Shown here one piece after another: positions 45,618 through 54,684 of a stretch of DNA of 64,000 bases (positions are counted from its first letter, which is position 1; every line of letters begins with the position of its first letter). The notes below the pieces were generated by a model, which was given only the letters and a program-made list of their open reading frames with translations, made no database searches and was not told the origin of the DNA. The stretch is from an uncultured Cohaesibacter sp. (GTDB taxonomy: Bacteria; Pseudomonadota; Alphaproteobacteria; Rhizobiales; Cohaesibacteraceae). The stretch is from positions 2,074,501 to 2,138,500 of the forward strand of contig NZ_OY781114.1 of the NCBI RefSeq assembly GCF_963676485.1, read 5' to 3'. Position numbers and translations under genes: made by a program.

Positions 45618-46874
45618 CTAGCCGATCAGGCAGGCACGCAGTCTTTTCAGGGCTTCTTCTGTTTCTGCAAGGTCTCCCACCAATGCAATGCGCAGGAACC
45701 CATCGCCGGGATTGACACCGGAGCGGTCTGCGCGCGCAAGATAGGACCCTGGAATGACCTTTACCCCCACTTCCTTCCAAAGCTTTTCTGTGACCGTGAC
45801 ATCATCACCAAAGGCACTGACATCAAGCCAGAGGAAAAAGCCTGCAGGGGGCGTCTCATATGGCAACTCTTTGCCCAAAATACGGCGAGCGGCGTCGAAC
45901 TTTTCGTTATAGAGTCTGCGGTTTTCTTTCACATGCTCTTCATCCCGATAGGCCGCGGCAGCTGCTGCTTGTAGCGCCATGGATACCTGAGGAGCAACCA
46001 GATTACGGTATTTCGTCCACTGGGTCATGAAGGCCCCATCCCCTGCGGCAAAGCCACAGCGCATACCGGCAAGATTGGAGCGTTTGGAGAGTGAGTGGAA
46101 AGCCACCACGTTGGAGAAATCGCCTTCACAGGCCTGCAGAATACCGGCAGGGGGCGTCTCACGGTAGAGCTCGGAATAGCATTCGTCAGCAAAAACAAAG
46201 AACTGATGCTTGCGGGCCAGAGCGATCAGTTTTTTCCATGTGGCGATGTCGGCCACATTGCCTTGCGGATTGGCTGGCGAGGCATAATAGAAGGCAATGG
46301 TGCGGTCGAGCAGCTCGGTTTCCTTGGCCAGTTCATCAAGATCTGGCAGGAAGCCTGTTTCTGCGGTGCCATTGAGGAAAACCTGTTCGGCATCGATCGC
46401 AGCGGCTGCGCCCTTATAGGTGTGATAGAATGGGTTGGGCAGCAGGACAGCCGCATCGCTCGTGTCCTTGCCAAACTGTGAGCGAGCCCAGTCGCGCGCG
46501 CCGACGCAGGCGTGGAACAGCCCCTCGCGGGTGCCATTGAGCGGCAGGATATTTTTCTCGCCCAGCGGCAGGCCGCCCAGATCATAGCGCCAGTTCAGCC
46601 AGTCCTCTACTGCTTTGCGGAATTCGTCGGTGCCGCGCATCTGAGGATAGGGGCGAAAATTATGGGCATTCTTCATGATCACATCCGGGATGAAATCAGG
46701 AAAGGCGTGGCGTGGCTCGCCAATGGTCATGTTGATTGGCTGGGCGTCTTTTTCATTGACCGGTACAACACCATCCAGCAGATCTGCGAGTTTCTGGAAA
46801 GGGGAACGTTCGTCTTGCATTGGGAATCTGGGCCTTTCGAAAAGCCTTGGGTGTTGTGGTAAATCGGCGATCAT
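45618..46874 (-). CDS. Class I/II aminotransferase, probable N-succinyldiaminopimelate aminotransferase
   Basis: PLP-dependent aminotransferase, 418 residues. NMTIGEPRHAFPDFI opens the fold. The substrate/PLP motifs ASPANPQGN (Asn202) and FADECYSELY (Asp230, Tyr233) are followed by the Schiff-base Lys264 in SLSKRSNLAGMRCGF. Family knowledge places this ftsK-linked alphaproteobacterial subgroup with DapC, consistent with dapF and asd in the window, but specificity is inferred. Start ATG 46874 gives the longest product; ATG 46820 is possible. Neither has a strong ribosome binding site. A CtrA box lies 17-32 bp upstream. Confidence 0.85.
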   Translation of the reverse strand: MIADLPQHPRLFERPRFPMQDERSPFQKLADLLDGVVPVNEKDAQPINMTIGEPRHAFPDFIPDVIMKNAHNFRPYPQMRGTDEFRKAVEDWLNWRYDLGGLPLGEKNILPLNGTREGLFHACVGARDWARSQFGKDTSDAAVLLPNPFYHTYKGAAAAIDAEQVFLNGTAETGFLPDLDELAKETELLDRTIAFYYASPANPQGNVADIATWKKLIALARKHQFFVFADECYSELYRETPPAGILQACEGDFSNVVAFHSLSKRSNLAGMRCGFAAGDGAFMTQWTKYRNLVAPQVSMALQAAAAAAYRDEEHVKENRRLYNEKFDAARRILGKELPYETPPAGFFLWLDVSAFGDDVTVTEKLWKEVGVKVIPGSYLARADRSGVNPGDGFLRIALVGDLAETEEALKRLRACLIG

Positions 46875-46890
46875 TTTAGCTGGCTTTTGG

Positions 46891-46906
46891 TTAAGGCAGT
46901 TTTAAC
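46891..46906. promoter_or_regulatory. Candidate CtrA-binding site
   Basis: TTAA (46891-46894), a 7-nt spacer GGCAGTT and TTAAC (46902-46906) match the full TTAA-N7-TTAAC consensus of the cell-cycle regulator CtrA. The site lies 17-32 bp upstream of the aminotransferase start and so close to its promoter or transcript start. That gene is followed by ftsK, a plausible cell-cycle target. Binding is inferred from the motif alone. Confidence 0.6.
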
Positions 46907-47231
46907 TTTTACAAGCGGGAAAGAACGCAATTTGCATGCCTTGGATGGTTGTTAACCATTTCGGCTTGCCCGTTTTCATGACCGGATCGATCCATCACAG
47001 ATGTTAAAGGCACGTTGTTTGGGAAGCGATGGTGCCGGGTATGCTCCCGGGCCATCCCTCTGGCAGAGCTGTCAGAGGTTTGAGAAAACCATGGTCCAAA
47101 GTCATGCATCAGGCAAGGCTTTAGCCTTTGAGGAAATATACGATGATCATGACTTTGCGGAATGGTAAGGGCCATATGGTCTTCTCTTTGCCATAGGGAT
47201 AGCCCCGAAAGCTTCATGTGCAAAGGCCCTA

Positions 47232-47279
47232 AAAATGAAAACAGCCCGATGATTCATGTCATCGGGCTGTTTTCATTTT
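47232..47279 (-). terminator. Long palindromic terminator of the NAD-GDH gene
   Basis: A perfect 21-bp stem (47232-47252 with 47259-47279) closes a 6-nt loop. The GC-rich core CAGCCCGATGA is flanked by A and T runs on both sides, so it can act in both directions. It lies 36 bp after the NAD-GDH stop. Confidence 0.9.
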
Positions 47280-47314
47280 CGTTTGGCCTTGTGGTCTGAT
47301 CGATTCAGAGGCCG

Positions 47315-50300
47315 TCAGGCCTGTCTTGCCAGATCCTGCAGCAGACCGGCAGCAACGGACAATTTGGAAACTGTCAGATCATCGCTCTGGGTGATTGTGT
47401 TGACAGACTTGACCGTGCGTTTGATGGCATCGGCTTCCTGTTCCAGCCAGATTTCCATGCCACTCTGGTCCTTGCTTGCCAGCCCCAGAATATAAGCCGT
47501 CATCTGGTTATGGGCAGACGCGATCGAATCACGGACACGATCCAGTGCCAGACCTTCGTAATAGTCAGATACATCAAGATCCTCAGCGATTTCATCAATG
47601 CGGCCGATATTGAAGTGGCCCGCCACAGCGAAATAGGCCTCTGCGACTTCATTGAGCGAATGCTGGGATTTCTCTGCAATCAGCACCATGTCCGGAATAT
47701 CCGCGATCAGGAAGAGGCGGGCGATTCTGGCAGCCAACTCTGAGGGAATATTCTTCTGCTCGAACTTGCGGGTTTCGCTTTGCACGAGTTCCGTAAGATA
47801 GGCGGGCAGATACTTGTCCATATGGCCGGAAAGGGTGCCTATGCCTTTTTTGTAAAGGGCGACCGTTTCTGCAATCGGGGTGGCTGAGGGGATGTTGCGC
47901 ATGAACCACTGGATATTGCCCAGCAGCAGCTTCTGGATCTCTCCATATAGCTCGAGCTGAACCGCTCCGGATATCTTGTTATCCAGCGCATCGATGCTTG
48001 CGTTGAGCGCCGGCAGATCGAAGGAATCGCGTACCGTGACATAGGCTCTGGCAATGTCTTTTGCAGAAGCGCCTGTCTTGTCGGCAATGCGCGGGATGAG
48101 CGTCGCGCCCCCCCGGTTGATCATCGAGTTGGAGATAACCGTAGAGATGATTTCGCGGCGCAAGCGGTGGCTCTTGATTTCCTCGGCATAGGCCTCACGC
48201 ATTTTCTCAGGGAAATAATGCATCAGCTCATGTTCGAGATAACTCTCGTCGGGGAAGTCGCTATGGAGCAGCTCTTCATAGAGCGAATTTTTGGCATAGG
48301 CCAGCAGCAGCCCCATTTCCGCGCGACTCAGAGGCTGGCCCTTCTTGCGGGCTTCCTTGAGGGCCTCATTGTCCGGCAGGAATTCAACCGTCCGATCCAG
48401 CTCGCCTGCTTCTTCCAGCCGTTCCATCAGACGGCGCTGATAGCCGAAATCTTCCATGCCGCGCAGCTCTGTGAGCGAGATGGAGAGGGTCTGAAGATAA
48501 TTGTTGCGCAGGATCAGTTCGGAAACATTCTCCGTCATTTCAACAAGCAACTTGTTGCGGCCATCCAGATCAATCTTGTTTTCGCGAATGGCAGCACCAA
48601 AGGCAATCTTGATATTGACCTCCATGTCGGAGCTGTTGACGCCCGCGGAGTTGTCGATGGCGTCCGAGTTGCAGCGTCCGCCCAGATGGTCGAACTCGAT
48701 ACGGGCCCGCTGGGTGACACCAAGGTTCGCCCCTTCGCCGATGACCTTGACGCGCAGCTCCTTGGGCGTGACGCGAATGGCATCATTGGCGCGATCATCC
48801 GCGTCGGCATCGGTTTCCGAGCTGGCACGAATGTAGGTGCCGATACCGCCGAACCACAAAAGATCGGCAGGCGCCATCAGGATGGCCTTCATCAGCTCTT
48901 GCGGCGTGACCTTGGTTTTGGAGATGCCCAAGACCGCTTTGACTTCCTTGGAAAGGGAAATGGATTTTTCAGAGCGCGAGAAGATGCCGCCACCCTTTGA
49001 AATCAGGCTTTCGTCATAGTCGCGCCAGGAGGAGCGGCCCAGATCGAAGACGCGTTTGCGCTCCTTCCAGCTTTTGGCCGGGTCCGGATCCGGGTCGATG
49101 AAGATATCCCGGTGGTCGAAGGTGGCTATGAGGCGGGTTTCTTTTGATAGCAACATGCCATTGCCGAAGACGTCGCCGGACATGTCGCCCACCCCGACGG
49201 CGGTGAAGGGTTCGCTCTGGATATCGCGATCCATTTCGCGGAAATGCCGCTTGACTGCTTCCCATGCGCCGCGGGCAGTGATGCCCATTTTCTTGTGGTC
49301 ATAGCCAGCCGAACCACCAGAGGCAAATGCATCGCCGAGCCAGAAGCCATAGGATTCGGAAATGCCATTGGCGATGTCGGAGAAGGTGGCCGTGCCTTTG
49401 TCGGCGGCAACCACCAGATAAGGGTCATCGTCATCGTGACGGGTGACATTCTCTGGCGGCAATATGGAATGGCCTTCCAGATTGTCGGTCACATCAAGCA
49501 GTGCAGAGATGAACAGCTTATAGGTTTCAATGCCTTCGGCCATAAAGGCCTCACGTCCGCCTTCGGTCGGCAGATGCTTGGGCACGAAGCCACCCTTGGA
49601 GCCAACCGGCACGATCACTGCATTCTTGACCTGCTGGGCCTTTACAAGACCAAGCACTTCGGTGCGGAAGTCCTGCGGACGATCAGACCATCTAAGGCCC
49701 CCGCGGGCAACCTTGCCAAAGCGCAGATGCAGGCCTTCCACGCGCGGGCTGTATACGAAGATTTCGCGGAAAGGTTTCGGTTCGGGCATGTCTTCCATGG
49801 CCCGTGGATCAAGCTTGAGCGACAGGGTTGGCTTATAGGTGCCTTCAGGCGTGCGCTGGTAGAAGTTGGTGCGCAGCGTGGCCTGAATGACGCCGTGGAA
49901 TTTGCGCAGGATACGGTCATCGTCAAGGTTGGAGACTTGCTCAAGGGCCGTCAGAATGCCGTTTGACAGGCGATTGCATTCATCCGCGCGCTTGTTCTGG
50001 GCCGGATCGAATTTGGCATGGAAAAGATGCACCAGAAGCGCCGCCAGATCCGGATAGGTGTTGAGGGTTTCCCACATATAGTCCTGATCATAGGGGATGC
50101 GGACCTGTCGCAAATAGCGCGAGATGGTTCTCAACACGGTGATGTCCCGCCAAGGCAGATCGGCGGCCATGGAGAGCTTGTTGTAGCCATCATTTTCAGC
50201 CTGCCCGTTCCAGACCGCAAGGAAGCAGGATTCCAGATCATCCTGCACATCCTTGAAGGGAATCGGCTTGCCACTGGCGCGCTCCAGATCCATGTCATGC

Positions 50301-52144
50301 AGCCAGTATTTACGGTCTGAATCGAGCGGAGCAATTTCATAGGAGCGCTCATCAATGACCTGGAAACCCATATTTTCCAGAATGGGTACGCGCTGGGAAA
50401 GGGGAATCGGCATACCCTGATGGAAAATCTTCAGAGTGATGCGGTGATCCTGATCCCTTTCCTTGCGGTAAAACTGGATCGCGGTGTCATGCGTGCCATC
50501 CATGCCTTCCATGATGGCGATGTCGTCCATGGCCGTTTCCGGAGAGAATGTGTCCCGGTAGGCATCTGAGAAGGCGACGCAATAGCGATCAATCAGTCTG
50601 CTGGCCGTTCTGATGGAATTCTTGGCCTTGACGACCTTGCAAAGACTATCGACCCAGGTGCGTACGATGCTGTTGATGGCATCTTCGAGAATGGTGCGCG
50701 AGGGCGAAGGGGTCTTGCCGCCCGAACGGCCGATGATGAAATGCACGCGGGCAAGCGGTCCGTCCGGAAATTCGGGATAAACGGCCGAAAGGCGCCCCTC
50801 ATAGACGTCTTTGAGCAGCTGGCCGATTTCTATGCGGGCCTCGGTGTTGTAGCGGTCGCGAGGCACGAATACGAGGCAGGATACGAAACGGTTGAATTTA
50901 TCCACGCGGGAGAGCACCCGCACGCGCGGACGCTGATGCAGACGCAGAATTTCCTGCGAATGATAGAGCAGGGTTTCACTATCGGTCTGGAAGAGTTCAT
51001 CGCGTGGATAATTTTCCAGCACGTTGAGCATTGCTTTGCCTGAATGGCCGGACGGGTCGACCGCTGCCATGTCGATGATGCTTTCAACCTTCCGCCTCAG
51101 GAAGGGGATATTCATGACCGAGCGGTTGTAGGCGGTGTTGGTGAACAGGCCGACGATGCGTAATTCGCCCGTCAGTTTGCCTTCATCATCATAGCGCTTG
51201 ATGCCGATATAATCCATGTAGGTGCGGCGATGCACCTTGGTTTTCACATTGGCCTTGGTGATGAAGAGGGGTTCGGGGCGCATGAGGAAATCACGGATTT
51301 CCGGCGTCATCGTTACCAGTTCGTTGCCTCGGCGCAAGACGCGCACTTCGGGATTGCGCAAAAGGCCGAGCCCGTCGCGTTGGGTCCGGACGAGATCGCC
51401 CTCTTCGGTGGTGCTGTCAAAGGTATATTCGCGCATTCCCAGAAGGGTGAAGTTATTGTCGACCAGCCAGCGCAGGAATTCCACGGTCTCTGTTACATCC
51501 CCTTCGGGCAGAGGCGGCGGCGTGATCTTGAGGATTGCGATGGTTTCTTCAAGCCGCAGGAGCATCGGCTTCCAGTCGTCAACGACTGAATCGACATTAT
51601 CAAGGATGCTGTCGAGCGTCTTTTGCAGGTCTTTCTTCTTCTGACTGTCGGAAATGCGGGAGATGTGGACGTGGATGAGGCTTTCACGCTTGAGAAGCGG
51701 GTTGGTCTGCACATCCTTGCGCTCTTTGAAAGCAACGACCTCCCCGTTTGAATCGCGTTCCACATTCATGATCGGGTGTAACACCAAGTGAATGCCAAGA
51801 CCGGCCTGCTGCAATTCACCCATGATGGAATCGACCAGAAACGGCTTGTTGATGTTATGCAGCTCAATGATGGTGATCTGATTGGTGACCGCATCCTTGT
51901 CGGCCTTGAAGGCTGGCTCGGTAATATCTATCCGGTGCTTGCCATCAAAGGGGGCGTGGAATTTTTCGAAGGAACAGTGGGCAAGGAACGCGATTTCTTC
52001 AGCGCTGTAGCGGGAGAGATCTTCCATATCTCCCTGAATGAAAAATCGCTCTAGAAACTCAGCTTCCAGTGCACCGTTCTTTGCTGCCAGCGCTTTGGCT
52101 TCTGCCATGTGCTTTTTATGCTCGCGTTTTAAATCCGTTACCAT
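47315..52144 (-). CDS. NAD-specific glutamate dehydrogenase, 180-kDa type
   Basis: Catabolic, NAD-dependent oxidative deamination of glutamate to 2-oxoglutarate and ammonia. At 1609 residues it has the length of the large (L180) class found in proteobacteria. A long N-terminal region with ACT-like regulatory repeats is followed by the catalytic core. The core contains GLRWSDRPQDFRTEVLGL, the substrate-binding PVGSKGGFVPKHLP, VVAADKGTATFSDIAN and SAGYDHKKMGITARGAWEAV, plus NAD-domain segments such as GVGDMSGDVFGNGML. A long helical C-terminal domain follows. ATG 52144 is preceded by GGAGGA. Transcribed alone, ending at the 21-bp terminator. Confidence 0.96.
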   Translation of the reverse strand: MVTDLKREHKKHMAEAKALAAKNGALEAEFLERFFIQGDMEDLSRYSAEEIAFLAHCSFEKFHAPFDGKHRIDITEPAFKADKDAVTNQITIIELHNINKPFLVDSIMGELQQAGLGIHLVLHPIMNVERDSNGEVVAFKERKDVQTNPLLKRESLIHVHISRISDSQKKKDLQKTLDSILDNVDSVVDDWKPMLLRLEETIAILKITPPPLPEGDVTETVEFLRWLVDNNFTLLGMREYTFDSTTEEGDLVRTQRDGLGLLRNPEVRVLRRGNELVTMTPEIRDFLMRPEPLFITKANVKTKVHRRTYMDYIGIKRYDDEGKLTGELRIVGLFTNTAYNRSVMNIPFLRRKVESIIDMAAVDPSGHSGKAMLNVLENYPRDELFQTDSETLLYHSQEILRLHQRPRVRVLSRVDKFNRFVSCLVFVPRDRYNTEARIEIGQLLKDVYEGRLSAVYPEFPDGPLARVHFIIGRSGGKTPSPSRTILEDAINSIVRTWVDSLCKVVKAKNSIRTASRLIDRYCVAFSDAYRDTFSPETAMDDIAIMEGMDGTHDTAIQFYRKERDQDHRITLKIFHQGMPIPLSQRVPILENMGFQVIDERSYEIAPLDSDRKYWLHDMDLERASGKPIPFKDVQDDLESCFLAVWNGQAENDGYNKLSMAADLPWRDITVLRTISRYLRQVRIPYDQDYMWETLNTYPDLAALLVHLFHAKFDPAQNKRADECNRLSNGILTALEQVSNLDDDRILRKFHGVIQATLRTNFYQRTPEGTYKPTLSLKLDPRAMEDMPEPKPFREIFVYSPRVEGLHLRFGKVARGGLRWSDRPQDFRTEVLGLVKAQQVKNAVIVPVGSKGGFVPKHLPTEGGREAFMAEGIETYKLFISALLDVTDNLEGHSILPPENVTRHDDDDPYLVVAADKGTATFSDIANGISESYGFWLGDAFASGGSAGYDHKKMGITARGAWEAVKRHFREMDRDIQSEPFTAVGVGDMSGDVFGNGMLLSKETRLIATFDHRDIFIDPDPDPAKSWKERKRVFDLGRSSWRDYDESLISKGGGIFSRSEKSISLSKEVKAVLGISKTKVTPQELMKAILMAPADLLWFGGIGTYIRASSETDADADDRANDAIRVTPKELRVKVIGEGANLGVTQRARIEFDHLGGRCNSDAIDNSAGVNSSDMEVNIKIAFGAAIRENKIDLDGRNKLLVEMTENVSELILRNNYLQTLSISLTELRGMEDFGYQRRLMERLEEAGELDRTVEFLPDNEALKEARKKGQPLSRAEMGLLLAYAKNSLYEELLHSDFPDESYLEHELMHYFPEKMREAYAEEIKSHRLRREIISTVISNSMINRGGATLIPRIADKTGASAKDIARAYVTVRDSFDLPALNASIDALDNKISGAVQLELYGEIQKLLLGNIQWFMRNIPSATPIAETVALYKKGIGTLSGHMDKYLPAYLTELVQSETRKFEQKNIPSELAARIARLFLIADIPDMVLIAEKSQHSLNEVAEAYFAVAGHFNIGRIDEIAEDLDVSDYYEGLALDRVRDSIASAHNQMTAYILGLASKDQSGMEIWLEQEADAIKRTVKSVNTITQSDDLTVSKLSVAAGLLQDLARQA

Positions 52145-52349
52145 TTTTTCCTCCGGCGACCTTGTTTGTCCAAGACCTGCCTGATTTTATTGACTGCAAT
52201 TTGACATTCTGTCGTTGAATCCACCTTGTGCGACAAAGTCTTGATGTAAGACGATACGCTGATTTGCTTAAGGCAGCGTCAAACAAAGCTTTCAAACTTT
52301 GGTATAGGGGGGCTTTTGCAATCCGGGATATCGGGGCGGAGGATGGCGT

Positions 52350-53258
52350 TTAAAGAGGGGTCTGATTCTGGCTGTGGATGGTGCGCGCAAGAGCTATGAA
52401 GGCTGCGGCTGTCGGGGAAGGGGGGCTGCGCAGGATCGCGGTGGCGATCGTGGCTTTCATTGGCAGGTCTTTGAGATGCTTGTAGCTGACATTCTCAAGG
52501 GCCAGCTGACGCATGCATTCAGGCACGAGCGAAATGCCCTGTTCGGCGGAGACCATACTCATGATCGAGGTGATCTGTGGCGCAGGCTGGCCAAGACGCG
52601 GTTCAAATCCGGCCCGCCTGCAGGCTGAAATCGCTGAATCATGAAGGCTTAGCCCGATATGGCGCGGGGTTAGAACCAGCGGTTCATCCCTGAGCAGGAA
52701 CAGGTCTATCACGTCGCTGTTCGGCATCGGGTCACGGGACGTCGGGATCGCCGCAATCAGGCTTTCTGAAGAGAGCGGATAGGTTCGAATGCTCTTTGGG
52801 TCGTCATGATTGGGGCGCAGGATGGCAATGTCCAGCGTGCCATTGAGCAAGTCATCGCGCAATTCGACCGAGTTGCCTTCTTCCAGCTTGAAGCTGACAT
52901 CGGGATGATCGCGCCGAAAGGTGCGGATGAGACGGGACACCGTCGGGTTGAGCAGGGAGGCGCCGGTGAAGCCCAGATTGAGGGTGCCGGTTTCGCCACG
53001 GGCGGCCCGTCTTGCCGCTTCGCTGGCTTCCTTTGCGATGTTGGGCAGGGCGATGACCCGCTCCATGAAGGCCTGCCCGGCGGTGGTCAGTTCTGCGCCA
53101 TGGGGAACACGATGGAATAGCTGTACGCCGATTTCCTTTTCCAGATCGCGGATTTGCTGGCTCAAGGGTGGTTGGGCGATGCCGACCTTCTGTGCGGCAC
53201 GGGTGAAGTTTCCCTCTTCGGCAACGGCGAGAAAATACCGGATATGGCGCAGTTCCAT
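52350..53258 (-). CDS. LysR family regulator, YnfL-like
   Basis: 302 residues. The N-terminal HTH is canonical (ELRHIRYFLAVAEEGNFTRA, IAQPPLSQQIRDLEKEIG and LFHR). The effector domain includes GFTGASLLNPTVSRLIRTFR and ends with the usual ALARTIH. It is divergent from an MFS exporter gene with 108 bp between the starts. This mirrors the E. coli ynfL-ynfM arrangement and suggests it controls that transporter. An AT dyad (ATAT at 53262-53265 and 53273-53276) lies just upstream of its start and may be its site. Confidence 0.9.
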   Translation of the reverse strand: MELRHIRYFLAVAEEGNFTRAAQKVGIAQPPLSQQIRDLEKEIGVQLFHRVPHGAELTTAGQAFMERVIALPNIAKEASEAARRAARGETGTLNLGFTGASLLNPTVSRLIRTFRRDHPDVSFKLEEGNSVELRDDLLNGTLDIAILRPNHDDPKSIRTYPLSSESLIAAIPTSRDPMPNSDVIDLFLLRDEPLVLTPRHIGLSLHDSAISACRRAGFEPRLGQPAPQITSIMSMVSAEQGISLVPECMRQLALENVSYKHLKDLPMKATIATAILRSPPSPTAAAFIALARTIHSQNQTPL

Positions 53259-53366
53259 GCTATATCTTTTTTATATGAAAAATGACTGTGCCATATATTA
53301 GATAACTTATCCTGCCTGCGCTATACTCTTTTTCCTACCTTGATAAGAGAGTCTCAGGAAGAGTCC
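53259..53366. promoter_or_regulatory. Divergent promoter region of the LysR-MFS pair
   Basis: 108 bp between the two starts. An imperfect AT dyad, ATAT-N7-ATAT at 53262-53276, and further AT-rich half-sites around 53292-53310 lie in the middle. TATACT near 53322 could be a -10 element for the transporter. LysR regulators typically bind such dyads between divergent genes; the exact sites are inference. Confidence 0.45.
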
Positions 53367-54602
53367 ATGTCCACGACCTACTCCGATCCCGGAGAAATAA
53401 CTTCGGGATTTGAAGAGAATGCCGCTTCTCACGTTCAGTCCGGCACCAGCACCTTTCGCCGGATTTCGATTGCCTTTTTCCTTGCCGGCTTTGCGACCTT
53501 TGCGCTGCTCTATTGTGTTCAGCCGCTGTTGCCGCTTTTTGCCGAGCATTTCCATGTTCTTCCCGCCACCAGCTCGCTGCCCCTATCCCTGACATTGGGC
53601 TGCCTTGCGGTTTCCATCATGATCATGGGGGCCCTGTCCCAGCAGCTGGGGCGCAAGGGGCTTATGCTTACCTCGATGGTTTCGGCGGCTGCGCTCAACC
53701 TCTTGGCATCCATTGCGCCCGACTGGTCCACGCTTCTGATTGCGCGGGCGCTTGAAGGCGTGGCGCTCGGTGGGCTTCCTGCCGTAGCCATGGCCTATCT
53801 TGCCGAAGAGATTGACCCGAAACATCTGCCCAAGGCCATGGGCATCTATATTGCAGGCACCTCGGTTGGTGCCATGTTGGGGCGTGTCGGCATGGGCTCG
53901 CTCAGTGAGTTCATCTCCTGGCAGCAGGCCATGGAAGTGCTCGGTGTTCTCTGTCTGATGGCCGCCGGAGGCTTTGCCCTGTTGCTGCCGCCTTCAAAGA
54001 ATTTTACAAAGACCAGACATGTTGGGCTGGGGTTTCATGGGCAGACATGGTTGGGACATCTGAAAAATCCGGCCTTGCAGAAGGTCTATATGCTGGGCTT
54101 CTGCCTTACCGGTGTTTTCTCCACGGTCTATAACTATCTGTCTTTCCGTCTGTTCGAGCCACCCTACAATATGAGCCCCTTTACGGTGAGCCTCATGTTC
54201 CTGCTGTTCCTGTTCGGAACGGTGGCGTCTTCCTATACGGGCGCCCTGACATTGCGGTTTGGAGCCAAGCGGTTGCTGCTGTTCTCTTTTGCGCTGACCT
54301 TTGTCGGGGTGCTGATCACGTTGCCGGGCTCGCTATTTTTCATCTGTGTTGGCATTGCCTTCATTACGGTTGGATTCTTTATTGGTCATTCGGTGGCGAG
54401 TGGCTTGGTCGGCTTGTCTGCCAAGGGCAACAAGGGGCATGCGTCTTCGCTTTATCTGCTGTTCTACTATATGGGAGCGAGCCTTGTGGGTTATGTTGGC
54501 GGCTGGTTCTGGCATCTGGGCCAATGGCCGGGGTTGGCGGCGCTCACATGCCTTCTGGCAATGGTTGCGCTTGTGGTTTCTTCACGGCTGAAAAAGGCCT
54601 GA
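53367..54602 (+). CDS. MFS transporter, YnfM-like
   Basis: 411-residue major facilitator protein with twelve predicted spans, close to E. coli YnfM, a putative efflux permease. The first span is followed by CVQPLLPLFAEHF, and motif A appears as GALSQQLGRKGLML in the cytoplasmic loop 2-3. LIARALEGVALGGLPAVAMA and the EEIDPKHLPKAMGIYIAGTS loop are typical of this branch. Start ATG 53367 has AGGAAGAG just upstream; an upstream frame from 53340 does not. Probably regulated by the divergent LysR protein. The substrate is unknown. A bidirectional terminator follows. Confidence 0.9.
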   Translation: MSTTYSDPGEITSGFEENAASHVQSGTSTFRRISIAFFLAGFATFALLYCVQPLLPLFAEHFHVLPATSSLPLSLTLGCLAVSIMIMGALSQQLGRKGLMLTSMVSAAALNLLASIAPDWSTLLIARALEGVALGGLPAVAMAYLAEEIDPKHLPKAMGIYIAGTSVGAMLGRVGMGSLSEFISWQQAMEVLGVLCLMAAGGFALLLPPSKNFTKTRHVGLGFHGQTWLGHLKNPALQKVYMLGFCLTGVFSTVYNYLSFRLFEPPYNMSPFTVSLMFLLFLFGTVASSYTGALTLRFGAKRLLLFSFALTFVGVLITLPGSLFFICVGIAFITVGFFIGHSVASGLVGLSAKGNKGHASSLYLLFYYMGASLVGYVGGWFWHLGQWPGLAALTCLLAMVALVVSSRLKKA

Positions 54603-54627
54603 GGGTCTTACAATTGTTTGGCATGAA

Positions 54628-54657
54628 AAAAGCCGGATGGTTTCCCATCCGGCTTTT
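54628..54657. terminator. Bidirectional terminator between the MFS gene and leuB
   Basis: Stem AAAAGCCGGATGG (54628-54640) and CCATCCGGCTTTT (54645-54657), 13 bp with a 4-nt loop and A/T runs on both sides. It lies between the converging stops at 54602 and 54685. Confidence 0.9.
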
Positions 54658-54684
54658 GCTTTATCTTTTTGAGGCTGGTTCGCC

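Larger units (their letters stand above)
46875..47314. other. Intergenic region between NAD-GDH and the aminotransferase gene
   Basis: 440 bp holding the CtrA box at 46891-46906 and the large palindromic terminator at 47232-47279. A second TTAAC (in GTTGTTAACC near 46950) lacks a partner at the right spacing. A reverse frame at 46909-47223 has no ribosome binding site or family resemblance. Nothing else is visible. Confidence 0.5.

Noticed and set aside
46909-47223. 104-codon reverse ORF upstream of the aminotransferase gene
   Set aside because: No ribosome binding site, no resemblance, and it overlaps the CtrA promoter region.
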